DNA of 7,551 nucleotides from UBA9848 sp003454065 (GTDB lineage: Bacteria > Spirochaetota > Spirochaetia > Sphaerochaetales > Sphaerochaetaceae), in assembly GCA_946629155.1 (NCBI GenBank), contig CAMOXM010000067.1, forward strand, positions 1 to 7,551, written 5' to 3'. Of this stretch, positions 1-7,069 are shown piece after piece (the first letter of the stretch is position 1; each line of letters starts with the position of its first letter). A program made the translations under genes and the position numbers. The notes under the pieces were generated by a model. That model made no database searches and was not told the DNA's origin. It saw only the letters and a list, made by a program, of their open reading frames with translations.

Positions 1-1
1 G

Positions 2-1081
2 TATGAGCGTAACGGAAGCTTCGGGTCTCTGCTTACGAGAAGGTCGCTGGCTACGCTTCCATTCGGAGCCAGATATAGGATGATCGACTTTCCATTGTCG
101 AGCCTTGTGAATGCCGGAATATCCACGGTCGGAGTGATTGCGCCCTATTATTATCGCTCGCTGATAGATCACCTTGAGAGCGGCAGATCGTGGAATCTCG
201 ACAAGCGCGAGGGCGGGCTCTTCATAATGCCGGGAACGGTTTTCGGCATCAAAAACCCTCAAGCGCGCTTCCTGATAGGCGATCTTGTGCGCAATTCCAG
301 AATCATCAGGAACTACAAGACGGATTACGTCGTCTTCATGGATACTTCATGCGTCATGAATGCCGATGTGAGCAAGGTTCTCGAAGCTCATGAGAAGAGC
401 GGTTGCCAGGTCACTTTTGTGTATAAGAAGGGGAAGCTCAAGGATGAAATCGTAAACACCGTCAATTTCAATGTTGATGCGAAGGGTCGGGTAAAGGAGT
501 TTTTGGATTCCTATGACAAGACGAACAACATGTTCCTCGGAGCTTTCGTCGTCAATTGCGATTTCCTCATGGAGATGATAAACGGATACAACATGTTCAA
601 GAACACTGATCTCATCGATTTGATAAAGGGGAGCACGGATAAGATTTCCATAAACGCATTCGAATACAAGGACTATGCGGAGAGAATCGATTCGGCTTAC
701 GACTATTACAGGGTCAGCATGAGCCTGATGGACGAGCCCATCGCCGATACCAATCTTTTCATAGACGAAAAGCCGATCTATACGAAGGTGCAGGATGAAG
801 TGCCGTGCTTGTACATCGGAAACGCCAAGGTGAAGAATTCCATAGTCGCGTCCGGATGCGTTATCAGGGGAGAGGTTGAGAATAGCATAATTTTCCGTTC
901 CGTCCGCATAGCCGAAGGCAGCGTCGTAAGGAACTCCATAATCATGCAGCATGCGGATATAGGGAGGAACGTCGTCTTGAGCGATGCGATTCTGGACAAA
1001 TATGTGACAATCGGGGAAGGCAAATGCCTTAAGGGCTCGCCCGATTCCCCTACTATCGTTGAGAAAGGAACAAATATATGA
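2..1081 (+). CDS. glgD: GlgD, non-catalytic/regulatory subunit of glucose-1-phosphate adenylyltransferase (5' partial)
   Basis: The subunit pairs with GlgC to make ADP-glucose from glucose-1-P and ATP, the first committed step of glycogen synthesis in the cytoplasm. The frame is open from the first full codon, and the residues before Met at 80 (LATLPFGARYR, then MIDFPLSSLVNAGI) are the conserved nucleotidyltransferase N-terminus, so ATG 80 is internal and the gene starts upstream of the window. About 359 residues are visible against roughly 370 for the family. The fold is a Rossmann-like transferase domain (about 1-260) followed by a left-handed beta-helix of hexapeptide repeats (about 277-345, for example VKNSIVASG and RNSIIMQHADIG). 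The GlgC motif GTADAV is absent. Where GlgC has GDHIYKMDY this protein reads DTSCVMNAD, so the catalytic Asp is lost; both points fit GlgD rather than GlgC. It overlaps glgA by four bases (ATGA). I am confident of the GlgD assignment; whether this copy retains any catalysis cannot be told from sequence. Confidence 0.92.
   Translation, partial: YERNGSFGSLLTRRSLATLPFGARYRMIDFPLSSLVNAGISTVGVIAPYYYRSLIDHLESGRSWNLDKREGGLFIMPGTVFGIKNPQARFLIGDLVRNSRIIRNYKTDYVVFMDTSCVMNADVSKVLEAHEKSGCQVTFVYKKGKLKDEIVNTVNFNVDAKGRVKEFLDSYDKTNNMFLGAFVVNCDFLMEMINGYNMFKNTDLIDLIKGSTDKISINAFEYKDYAERIDSAYDYYRVSMSLMDEPIADTNLFIDEKPIYTKVQDEVPCLYIGNAKVKNSIVASGCVIRGEVENSIIFRSVRIAEGSVVRNSIIMQHADIGRNVVLSDAILDKYVTIGEGKCLKGSPDSPTIVEKGTNI
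1064..1081 (+). promoter_or_regulatory. glgA ribosome binding site and ATGA start-stop overlap
   Basis: AAAGGAA at 1064-1070 lies seven bases before the ATG at 1078. That ATG shares four bases with the TGA that ends glgD (1079-1081). The arrangement fixes the glgA start and suggests that ribosomes finishing glgD re-initiate on glgA. Confidence 0.75.
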
Positions 1082-2583
1082 TTAGATTTGATTATCATTC
1101 CGATTCGGCAGGCGGCGCGCCTGTCGATAAGCGAAGGCATGTTCTTTACGCTTCGTTCGAGGCCGTGCCGTTTTTCAAAAGCGGAGGGCTAGGAGAGGTC
1201 GCAGGCTCGCTTCCTTATTTTCTGAATGGAAACGAGTTCGAAGTCAGGGTGATTCTTCCTAAATTGAATCTCATTCCGCAGGAATACAAGGACAAGATGG
1301 TTTTCAAGACCAGCTTTTCGGTTCCGCTTGGCTGGAGAAGCGTGTATTGCGGTCTGTTTGAGATGAAATACAAGAATCTCACCTACTATTTCCTGGATAA
1401 CGAATATTACTTCCACAGGGACAAGGCTTATGGCGAGTTCGACGACGGGGAGAGGATAGCGTATTTCTCCAAGGCGCTGCTCGAGGCCATAGAGTATATG
1501 GGCTGGGATGTCGATATACTTCATTGCAATGATTGGCATACCGCGTTGTCAACGGTTTTTCTGCGCGAGCACTACAACCATCTTGCGCAATTCTCCAGAA
1601 TAAAGACCGTATTCACGATTCACAACCTGAAGTTCCAAGGCCAATATGACGATGCGATAATGTCGGATATATTGGGGCTCACCGGAACGCCTGCCGAATT
1701 GCAAATGTCGGTCTATGGCAAAAGCGGCAAGAGGGAGGCGGTCAATTTTCTTTTAGGCGCCGTATCGTATTCGGATCGCATAACCACCGTAAGTCCGACA
1801 TATTCCGAAGAGATCAAGATGCCGTATTTCGGCGAGAACCTCGATGGCATTTTCAGAAAGAGGGCTTCGATATTGAGCGGAATAGTCAACGGAATAGATT
1901 GGAGGGTTTTCAATCCTCAGGTCGATAAGTTCATAAACGTCCAATACGATGTCAACAGCCTTGACAAGAAAGTCGAGAATAAGGTTGCCATTCAGAAAGA
2001 GCTTTACCTCAAGGTCGATCCGAGCATTCCGGTTTTCGCCATAATATGCAGGCTTACGGAGCAAAAAGGGCTTGATCTCGTCATAAACAAGCTTGCGGAA
2101 ATGGAAAAGAGGGCGATGCAGCTCATAGTGCTGGGTTCGGGCGACAAGAAGTTCGAGAATGCCTTTGCGTATTACACATGGAAGAATCCTGAGAAGTTTC
2201 AGGCGCGTCTTTTCTTCGAGGAGGGGCTTTCGCATAGGATATACGCCGGCGCGGATGCGGTTCTGATGCCTTCGAGGTTCGAACCATGCGGCCTTTCGCA
2301 AATGATAGCGATGCAATATGGAACGCTTCCTGTAGTTCGCGAAACGGGCGGACTCAAGGATACCGTGCAGCCGTACAACAAGTTTGATAAGTCGGGCACA
2401 GGGTTCTCGTTTGCGAATTATAGCGCCGACGAGCTTATGGGCGCTATCGACAACGCCCTTACCGTCTATTACAACGAGAAAGCGGATTGGAGGAAGATGC
2501 AGAGGGAATGCATGACTCGAGATTTCTCGTGGAAGGGTCCTGCCGAGCAATATCGCGCGCTTTATAGGGGCTTGCTGAAGTGA
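1078..2583 (+). CDS. glgA: Glycogen synthase (ADP-glucose:1,4-alpha-glucan 4-glucosyltransferase, GT5)
   Basis: The enzyme transfers glucose from ADP-glucose to the non-reducing end of an alpha-1,4-glucan chain. It is a two-domain GT-B enzyme of 501 residues, a normal length. Visible GT5 motifs are KSGGLGEVAGSLP (34-46, the K-x-G-G-L nucleotide-sugar loop), HCNDWH (149-154), VFTIHNLKFQGQY, VNGIDWRVFNP, CRLTEQKGLDL with R325 and K330 (the phosphate-contacting pair), and RFEPCGLSQMIAMQYG with E402 (the retaining-glycosyltransferase Glu motif). The spacing K34-E402 and the R-x4-K pair match E. coli GlgA as I remember it, so the active site looks complete. About 19 extra residues precede the usual N-terminus (MIRFDYHSDSAGG...). 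The start is nevertheless well supported by its ribosome binding site and its overlap with glgD. The stop overlaps the next gene by four bases (GTGA). ADP-glucose specificity is inferred from GT5 membership and from glgD next door. Confidence 0.96.
   Translation: MIRFDYHSDSAGGAPVDKRRHVLYASFEAVPFFKSGGLGEVAGSLPYFLNGNEFEVRVILPKLNLIPQEYKDKMVFKTSFSVPLGWRSVYCGLFEMKYKNLTYYFLDNEYYFHRDKAYGEFDDGERIAYFSKALLEAIEYMGWDVDILHCNDWHTALSTVFLREHYNHLAQFSRIKTVFTIHNLKFQGQYDDAIMSDILGLTGTPAELQMSVYGKSGKREAVNFLLGAVSYSDRITTVSPTYSEEIKMPYFGENLDGIFRKRASILSGIVNGIDWRVFNPQVDKFINVQYDVNSLDKKVENKVAIQKELYLKVDPSIPVFAIICRLTEQKGLDLVINKLAEMEKRAMQLIVLGSGDKKFENAFAYYTWKNPEKFQARLFFEEGLSHRIYAGADAVLMPSRFEPCGLSQMIAMQYGTLPVVRETGGLKDTVQPYNKFDKSGTGFSFANYSADELMGAIDNALTVYYNEKADWRKMQRECMTRDFSWKGPAEQYRALYRGLLK
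2566..2583 (+). promoter_or_regulatory. Ribosome binding site and GTG start overlapping the glgA stop
   Basis: AGGGG at 2566-2570 sits nine bases before GTG at 2580, and the GTG shares four bases with the glgA TGA (2581-2583). The GTG start is preferred because the protein then begins just before the conserved KKPFGAV start of the N-terminal beta-sandwich domain. The overlap repeats the coupling seen at glgD-glgA. Confidence 0.65.
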
Positions 2584-5498
2584 AGGCCTTTTTCGATTCC
2601 TGGGACGAGAAGCACAAGAAGCCGTTCGGTGCCGTGAAGACCTCTTCCCAGGTTTCTCTTTTCATAGAGACGCAAGGCGTGCAATCGTGCCAGATCAGGA
2701 TTTGGGATGATGTGGACGGCGAGTCCGTCCTTCCGATGCGAAAGACCGACCATGGCTTCTATGCGGATTTCAGAACTTATGAAACCGGAAGGCTGCTTTG
2801 GTATCATTTCATCCTGACCGGAGACGATGGGAGCGTATGCTATTACGGTAACAATCCCGATAAGCTGGGCGGCGAAGGCCGGTTGTCTTTCGAATTGCCT
2901 AAGGATTATCAAATAACGGTTTATTGCGATCAGAAGAATCCCCAGTGGTTCAGTCAGGGCGTCCTGTATCAGATTTTTCCCGATAGGTTCGCTAAAGATG
3001 CAAAAGCGGAGGACAGGGCGAAGTCGATTGGAATAAAGCTCGTCGATTGGTCGGTGCCCCCCAGTTACGAGAAGAACAAGGCCGGAGATGTGGTGCGTTG
3101 GGATTTTTACGGCGGAAGCCTTGAAGGAATCCGTCAGAATCTGCTGTATCTGCGGAGCTTGGGGGTGACCGTAATATATCTGAATCCGATTTTCAAGGCG
3201 AAGTCGAATCATCGTTATGACACGATGGACTTCATGGAGATAGACCCGCTTCTCGGAACGGAACAGGATTTCGTCCGGCTTTGCAAAGAGGCGGGCGAAA
3301 ACGGCATCAGGATAATACTCGACGGCGTGTTCAGTCATGTCGGCGTTGACAGCATATATTTCAAAAACGCTCGCGACGAACATTCGAAATATCACGATTG
3401 GTTCAAATTCGATAATTCCGAAATCGGCTATAGGGCTTGGTGGGGCGTCAAGGATCTCCCCGAGATCAATGAGATGAATCCTTCATATGTCGAGTTCATC
3501 TGCGGCAAGGACGGAGTGATAGAGCATTGGATCAAGGCTGGCGCTTCCGGATTCAGATTGGATGTCGCGGACGAACTTCCCGATGAGTTCATCAGGCTTA
3601 TCAGAAAAGCGGTCAAAAGATGCGGCGACGACAAGGTTTTGATAGGCGAAGTCTGGGAAGATGCTTCTAACAAGGAAAGCTATGGCGAGAAGCGTCGCTA
3701 TCTGATGGGCGACGAGCTTGACAGCGTGATGAATTATCCTTTGCGCAAGTATGCTTTGGATTTCGTCATGGGCAGGATTCCTGGAAGCGAGTTTCAAAAG
3801 CGCTTCATGTCGCTTAACGAGAATTACCCAAGGGAGATATTCTACTCGCTTTTCAACCTCTTGGGGACTCATGACACGAAGAGGCTTATCAACGAGGTCG
3901 AGGGTTCGAGAGAGAAGGTGAAGATGCTTTTCACGCTTGCCTTCGCGCTTCCGGGCGTTCCTGCCATATATTATGGCGACGAGCTTGCGATGCGGGGCGG
4001 AACCGACCCTGAGAACCGTGCGTGCATGAATTGGAGTCCGACGGCGGATTACGACATGCATTACTCCGTGAGAATGCTGAAGGTGATCTACAACGACCAT
4101 CTCGTTCTCAAGGATAGCGAATACAAAGCGGTTTTTTCGGATGATCCGGATATCTTCGCATGCGAAAGGCGAAGCAACGATGAAAGGATTCTTCTGATAG
4201 CGAACAGAAACGAAACGCAATCGAAGAAATTCAAATTCACGACCAGCTGCAGATATGCGCTTGATTTGGTGAAATCGCGAGAGTACATCGGAGATGGGCA
4301 GAGCGTGACTATAGACGTGCCGCCCGCATATACGGCATTGGTCTTGCTCAAGAGACTTGCCCCGCACCTTGAACTGCCTTTCGGCAGCGAAAGGAAAGCG
4401 GGAGTCATAGCGCCGATTTTCTCTATTCCGGGCGGCAAGCTCGGCAAACCTGCAAGGGATTTCATAGATTGGCTTAGCGCTTGCGGAATTTCCCTTTGGC
4501 AGGTTCTTCCGATACATCCCGTGGGGATGGGCGGCTCTCCGTACCTTTCGCCGGATGTTTTCAAGTGCAATGCCGATTTTCTGAATAACGAAGAGATTCC
4601 GCGTTCGTTGCGCAAGGCATCCGTTGAGGAGATATTCTTCGCGCAATGGGCAGACTTGCGGGAATATGCTCATTCGAAGGGCATATCCATAATAGGGGAT
4701 ATACCGATTTATGTGGACCCCAAGGGAGCGGATGTCAGGCGAAATCCGGAATGTTTCCAGCTGGACGGCGAGGGGCGAATGCGCGTTCGCGCCGGCGTTC
4801 CGCCGGATTATTTTCAGCAAGACGGACAGGATTGGGGAAACCCGCTTTACGATTGGAACAGGATGGTCGATGACGGCTACGATTGGTGGATGCGCAGGAT
4901 AGAGATGTGCAGCAAGCTTTTCGATTACGTGCGTCTCGACCATTTCAGAAGCTTTTCCGAATATTATGCGATTCCGGAAGGCAAAAGCCCAAAAGAAGGC
5001 AAATGGCTTACGGGGCCTGGATTGGATTTCTTCAGGAGGGCGAAAGCAAGGTTTCCGGGGGTCAAGTTCATCGCAGAGGATTTGGGATGCCTTGACGACG
5101 CCGTTTTCAATTTGCTCAAGCTTACGGGGATTCCGGGGATGAATGTTTGGCAATTCTCGGCCGATGAAATGGAGCGCATGAAGGGCGACAGGTGCGCAAA
5201 CCGGATTTTCTACTCCGGAACGCACGACAACAGCACTCTTCTGTCGTGGTGCGGAGGCGATAGGGCCAGGTGCGAGGATATCATCAAGCGCTTGTGCGCA
5301 TCCGATGCGCCGTGGGTCGTATTTCAGCTTCAGGATCTTCTTTTTCTCGATGATTCCGCCAGGATAAACGTTCCGGGAACCATGGATGGGAATTGGAAAT
5401 GGAGATGCGAACCCGGAAGGCTTACGCAAGCGGCGTCCGCATGGGTTCGAGAGATGCTTGGCAAGCACGGCAGGCTTGCGCGAAATTGCAATCGATAA
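2580..5498 (+). CDS. GH13 alpha-amylase/neopullulanase-like enzyme fused to a compact GH77 4-alpha-glucanotransferase (MalQ-type)
   Basis: This is a 972-residue two-enzyme protein in one uninterrupted frame, with no signal peptide and so presumably cytoplasmic. Residues about 1-115 form a beta-sandwich like the N-terminal (CBM34-type) domain of neopullulanases. A GH13 barrel follows (YQIFPDRF at 130-137). Its four conserved regions are present: D248-H253 (DGVFSH), nucleophile D328 (GFRLDVADE), acid/base E357 (GEVWEDA) and H431-D432 (GTHDTKR). A C-terminal beta-domain lies at about 505-595. From about 600 to the end is a GH77 amylomaltase: SPYLS (Y655), PPDYF (Y744-F745), nucleophile D787 (VRLDHFRSF), acid/base E833 (IAEDLG) and D883 (GTHDN). 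Both triads are intact. The GH77 part is only about 370 residues against about 500 usually, mainly because the Y655-Y744 interval is about 100 residues short. Known family roles suggest hydrolysis of alpha-glucan plus disproportionation of maltodextrins. Exact GH13 specificity (neopullulanase, cyclomaltodextrinase or maltogenic amylase) and the remaining activity of the GH77 part are uncertain. It follows glgA with a four-base overlap. Confidence 0.93.
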   Translation: MKAFFDSWDEKHKKPFGAVKTSSQVSLFIETQGVQSCQIRIWDDVDGESVLPMRKTDHGFYADFRTYETGRLLWYHFILTGDDGSVCYYGNNPDKLGGEGRLSFELPKDYQITVYCDQKNPQWFSQGVLYQIFPDRFAKDAKAEDRAKSIGIKLVDWSVPPSYEKNKAGDVVRWDFYGGSLEGIRQNLLYLRSLGVTVIYLNPIFKAKSNHRYDTMDFMEIDPLLGTEQDFVRLCKEAGENGIRIILDGVFSHVGVDSIYFKNARDEHSKYHDWFKFDNSEIGYRAWWGVKDLPEINEMNPSYVEFICGKDGVIEHWIKAGASGFRLDVADELPDEFIRLIRKAVKRCGDDKVLIGEVWEDASNKESYGEKRRYLMGDELDSVMNYPLRKYALDFVMGRIPGSEFQKRFMSLNENYPREIFYSLFNLLGTHDTKRLINEVEGSREKVKMLFTLAFALPGVPAIYYGDELAMRGGTDPENRACMNWSPTADYDMHYSVRMLKVIYNDHLVLKDSEYKAVFSDDPDIFACERRSNDERILLIANRNETQSKKFKFTTSCRYALDLVKSREYIGDGQSVTIDVPPAYTALVLLKRLAPHLELPFGSERKAGVIAPIFSIPGGKLGKPARDFIDWLSACGISLWQVLPIHPVGMGGSPYLSPDVFKCNADFLNNEEIPRSLRKASVEEIFFAQWADLREYAHSKGISIIGDIPIYVDPKGADVRRNPECFQLDGEGRMRVRAGVPPDYFQQDGQDWGNPLYDWNRMVDDGYDWWMRRIEMCSKLFDYVRLDHFRSFSEYYAIPEGKSPKEGKWLTGPGLDFFRRAKARFPGVKFIAEDLGCLDDAVFNLLKLTGIPGMNVWQFSADEMERMKGDRCANRIFYSGTHDNSTLLSWCGGDRARCEDIIKRLCASDAPWVVFQLQDLLFLDDSARINVPGTMDGNWKWRCEPGRLTQAASAWVREMLGKHGRLARNCNR

Positions 5499-5542
5499 GG
5501 AATGCGGACAATAAGAAGCAAAAAAAGCATTGGAGGGTTTAT
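5499..5542 (+). other. Short intergenic gap between the fusion gene and pgi
   Basis: These 44 A/G-rich bases contain a run of seven A (5520-5526) and the pgi ribosome binding site. I see no hairpin with a T-run and no convincing -35/-10 pair, so pgi is most simply read as part of the same transcript. Confidence 0.5.
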
Positions 5543-5545
5543 ATG
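5532..5545 (+). promoter_or_regulatory. Ribosome binding site that sets the pgi start
   Basis: GGAGG at 5532-5536 lies six bases before ATG 5543. The pgi frame stays open for another 50 codons upstream, back to ATG 5393, but that stretch lies inside the GH77 coding sequence and has no Pgi-like content. This site therefore decides in favour of the start at 5543. Confidence 0.8.
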
Positions 5546-6958
5546 GGAAGCATCTACAAAGGATTGGCGCCTGAAATCAGGAAGAAGCGCATTAAGGCCG
5601 ATGGTTTCGATTTCATCTATGGGACGACCGACATAGACGATAGTCTGATGGGCAATTTCGGCAGGCAATCGAAAGAGAACGATCTCGTAGGCAAATACAA
5701 GACAATAGTTTCGGGTGAGGTTTGGAACAAATCAGAGAAGAGAATGGTTCTTCATCACCTTCTCAGAGCGGAAAAATGCAGCAGCAAAATCAAGGAAAGA
5801 TTCGATTTCTACTCCGCAGAGAAGAAAAAATGCTTCGAATTCGCGGACAAGGTTCATTCCTCCGATGAGTTCACCGATTTCGTGCAGATAGGAATCGGCG
5901 GCTCGATTTTGGGCGCGCAGCTGCTTTACGATGCGTTTTCCCCATGCGTGAAGAAAGCCAAAAGCGACTACAGGGCGTTTTTCGTTTCCAATATAGATAA
6001 GGAATACCTTATCGAAGTCTTGGATTCGCTCAAGTTCGACAAGACGCTTTTCATTTTCGTTTCGAAGAGCGGGACGACTTATGAAACCCAGCTTGCCAAG
6101 GAATGGATAGAGGAATATGTCTCATCTAGGAAAATCGCCGGGTTCGATCTCAAAAAGCATTCGTTGGCGGTTACGAGCGAGACCAGTCCGATGGCCAAGG
6201 GCGATGGGTATTTCGCGAAGTTCTTCATCGACGATTACGTCGGAGGCAGATATTCGGTGAGTTCGCCATGCGCCATGCTCATCACCAGCATAATATACGG
6301 CACGAAGGCCTGCGAGGATTTTCTGTCGGGAATGCGCTCGGTCGATGAGCTTTCGACGAAGGCATCGCCAAGCGATAACCCTTCCATGCTCGCAGCTCTC
6401 TATTCGGTCTATGAGAATCTCAAGCAGAAGAAGAACATCTCGGTCTGCCTCCCTTATGCCGAAGGCGCGAAGCTGCTTCCTTTGTATTTGCAGCAGCTGG
6501 TGATGGAGTCCAACGGAAAGAACCACGATCATGATGGAAAATACACTCGCGAATATACGGGGCAATTCTTCTTCGGAGATCGCGGGACATGCGCGCAGCA
6601 TTCCTTCTGCCAGCTTCTGCATCAGGGCAACTATCCGTTCTCTTTGGAGTTTATATGTTTCAGGGACAAGCATGAGCTTTTCATGAGCGCCGTTTCCCAG
6701 AGCCTCGCGCTTTTTTGCGGCGACAAGGAGAAGGGCTTCGATGGGGGAAGGTCGAGTACGATGCTTCTTTTCGACAAATACAGCCCCAAGTCCATCGGTC
6801 AGATCATCTCGTTCTATGAGAACAAGACCATGTTCCAAGGGTTCATGTATGGAATAAACAGTTTCGACCAGCCCGGCGTGGAGCTTGGCAAGAAATTGCT
6901 CAAGGCCATATCCGCCGGAAGCGATGCTGATCTTAAAGAGGTGGCGGAAAGCTTCTGA
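5543..6958 (+). CDS. pgi: Glucose-6-phosphate isomerase
   Basis: The enzyme interconverts glucose-6-P and fructose-6-P, linking glycolysis/gluconeogenesis to the glycogen genes upstream. The product has 471 residues, between the short Bacillus-type (about 450) and long E. coli-type (about 550) enzymes. Visible motifs are GIGGS (117-121), the sugar-phosphate loop SKSGTT (174-179), VGGRYSVSSP (signature 1, R236), MESNGK (321-326), GDRGTCAQHSFCQLLHQG (345-362) and SFDQPGVELGKK (signature 2, K450). Aligned to the mammalian enzyme as I remember it, H377 matches His388 and K450 matches Lys518. The catalytic base Glu357 (in GEPGTN) falls on D346 (GDRGTC). The D346-H377 spacing of 31 equals the Glu357-His388 spacing, so the substitution is not an alignment slip. 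The start is set by GGAGG at 5532. The gene is followed by a strong terminator and is probably last in the operon. Family assignment is firm; full activity is not assured because of the Asp. Confidence 0.94.
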   Translation: MGSIYKGLAPEIRKKRIKADGFDFIYGTTDIDDSLMGNFGRQSKENDLVGKYKTIVSGEVWNKSEKRMVLHHLLRAEKCSSKIKERFDFYSAEKKKCFEFADKVHSSDEFTDFVQIGIGGSILGAQLLYDAFSPCVKKAKSDYRAFFVSNIDKEYLIEVLDSLKFDKTLFIFVSKSGTTYETQLAKEWIEEYVSSRKIAGFDLKKHSLAVTSETSPMAKGDGYFAKFFIDDYVGGRYSVSSPCAMLITSIIYGTKACEDFLSGMRSVDELSTKASPSDNPSMLAALYSVYENLKQKKNISVCLPYAEGAKLLPLYLQQLVMESNGKNHDHDGKYTREYTGQFFFGDRGTCAQHSFCQLLHQGNYPFSLEFICFRDKHELFMSAVSQSLALFCGDKEKGFDGGRSSTMLLFDKYSPKSIGQIISFYENKTMFQGFMYGINSFDQPGVELGKKLLKAISAGSDADLKEVAESF

Positions 6959-6968
6959 TGCGGTTTTT

Positions 6969-6981
6969 CGGAAGTTTTCCG
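6969..6981 (+). other. Small hairpin just after pgi
   Basis: CGGAA (6969-6973) can pair with TTCCG (6977-6981) around a three-base loop, eleven bases after the pgi stop. No T-run follows, so it is not a terminator by itself. It may be chance or an mRNA 3'-end element in front of the real terminator. Confidence 0.3.
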
Positions 6982-6992
6982 TATATGCCGAG

Positions 6993-7023
6993 GGCAGGCT
7001 GGAAACGGTCTGCCTTTTTGTTT
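6993..7023 (+). terminator. Rho-independent terminator of the glycogen operon
   Basis: GGCAGGCTG (6993-7001) pairs with CGGTCTGCC (7006-7014) as a nine-pair stem with two G-T wobbles. It is capped by a GAAA (GNRA) tetraloop at 7002-7005 and followed by TTTTTGTTT (7015-7023). The position, 34 bases after the pgi stop and 46 before the next start, marks the end of the transcription unit. Confidence 0.88.
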
Positions 7024-7069
7024 AGGGCACTTCTAAAAACCTCAGAGTCCGATTGAAGGAGATGCGATT

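Noticed and set aside
80..82. ATG at 80 as the start of glgD.
   Set aside because: Conserved family sequence continues upstream in the same open frame to the window edge, so this Met is internal.
1753..3395. Long - strand frames (1753-2550 and 2562-3395) opposite glgA and the start of the fusion gene.
   Set aside because: They are shadows of well-supported genes, with no plausible domain content and no ribosome binding site that I could see.
4646..5095. Short overlapping + strand frames (4646-4873, 4711-4902, 4883-5095) inside the GH77 region, considered as signs of a frameshift.
   Set aside because: The main frame carries all GH77 motifs continuously through this stretch, and the alternatives give no family-like sequence.
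3483..5468. A 661-codon open frame on the - strand, antisense to the GH13-GH77 gene.
   Set aside because: The + strand encodes an unbroken protein with two full sets of catalytic motifs. The antisense product has no recognisable motif, and its openness follows from the codon usage of the real gene.
5486..5514. TTGCAA with CAATAA 17 bases downstream as a promoter for pgi.
   Set aside because: The -10 match is very poor and the -35 element lies inside the end of the GH77 gene; it is not better than chance.
5393..5542. Possible 50-residue N-terminal extension of Pgi, starting at ATG 5393 inside the GH77 coding region.
   Set aside because: The stretch does not resemble Pgi, is explained by overlap with the GH77 frame, and a strong GGAGG sits correctly before ATG 5543.
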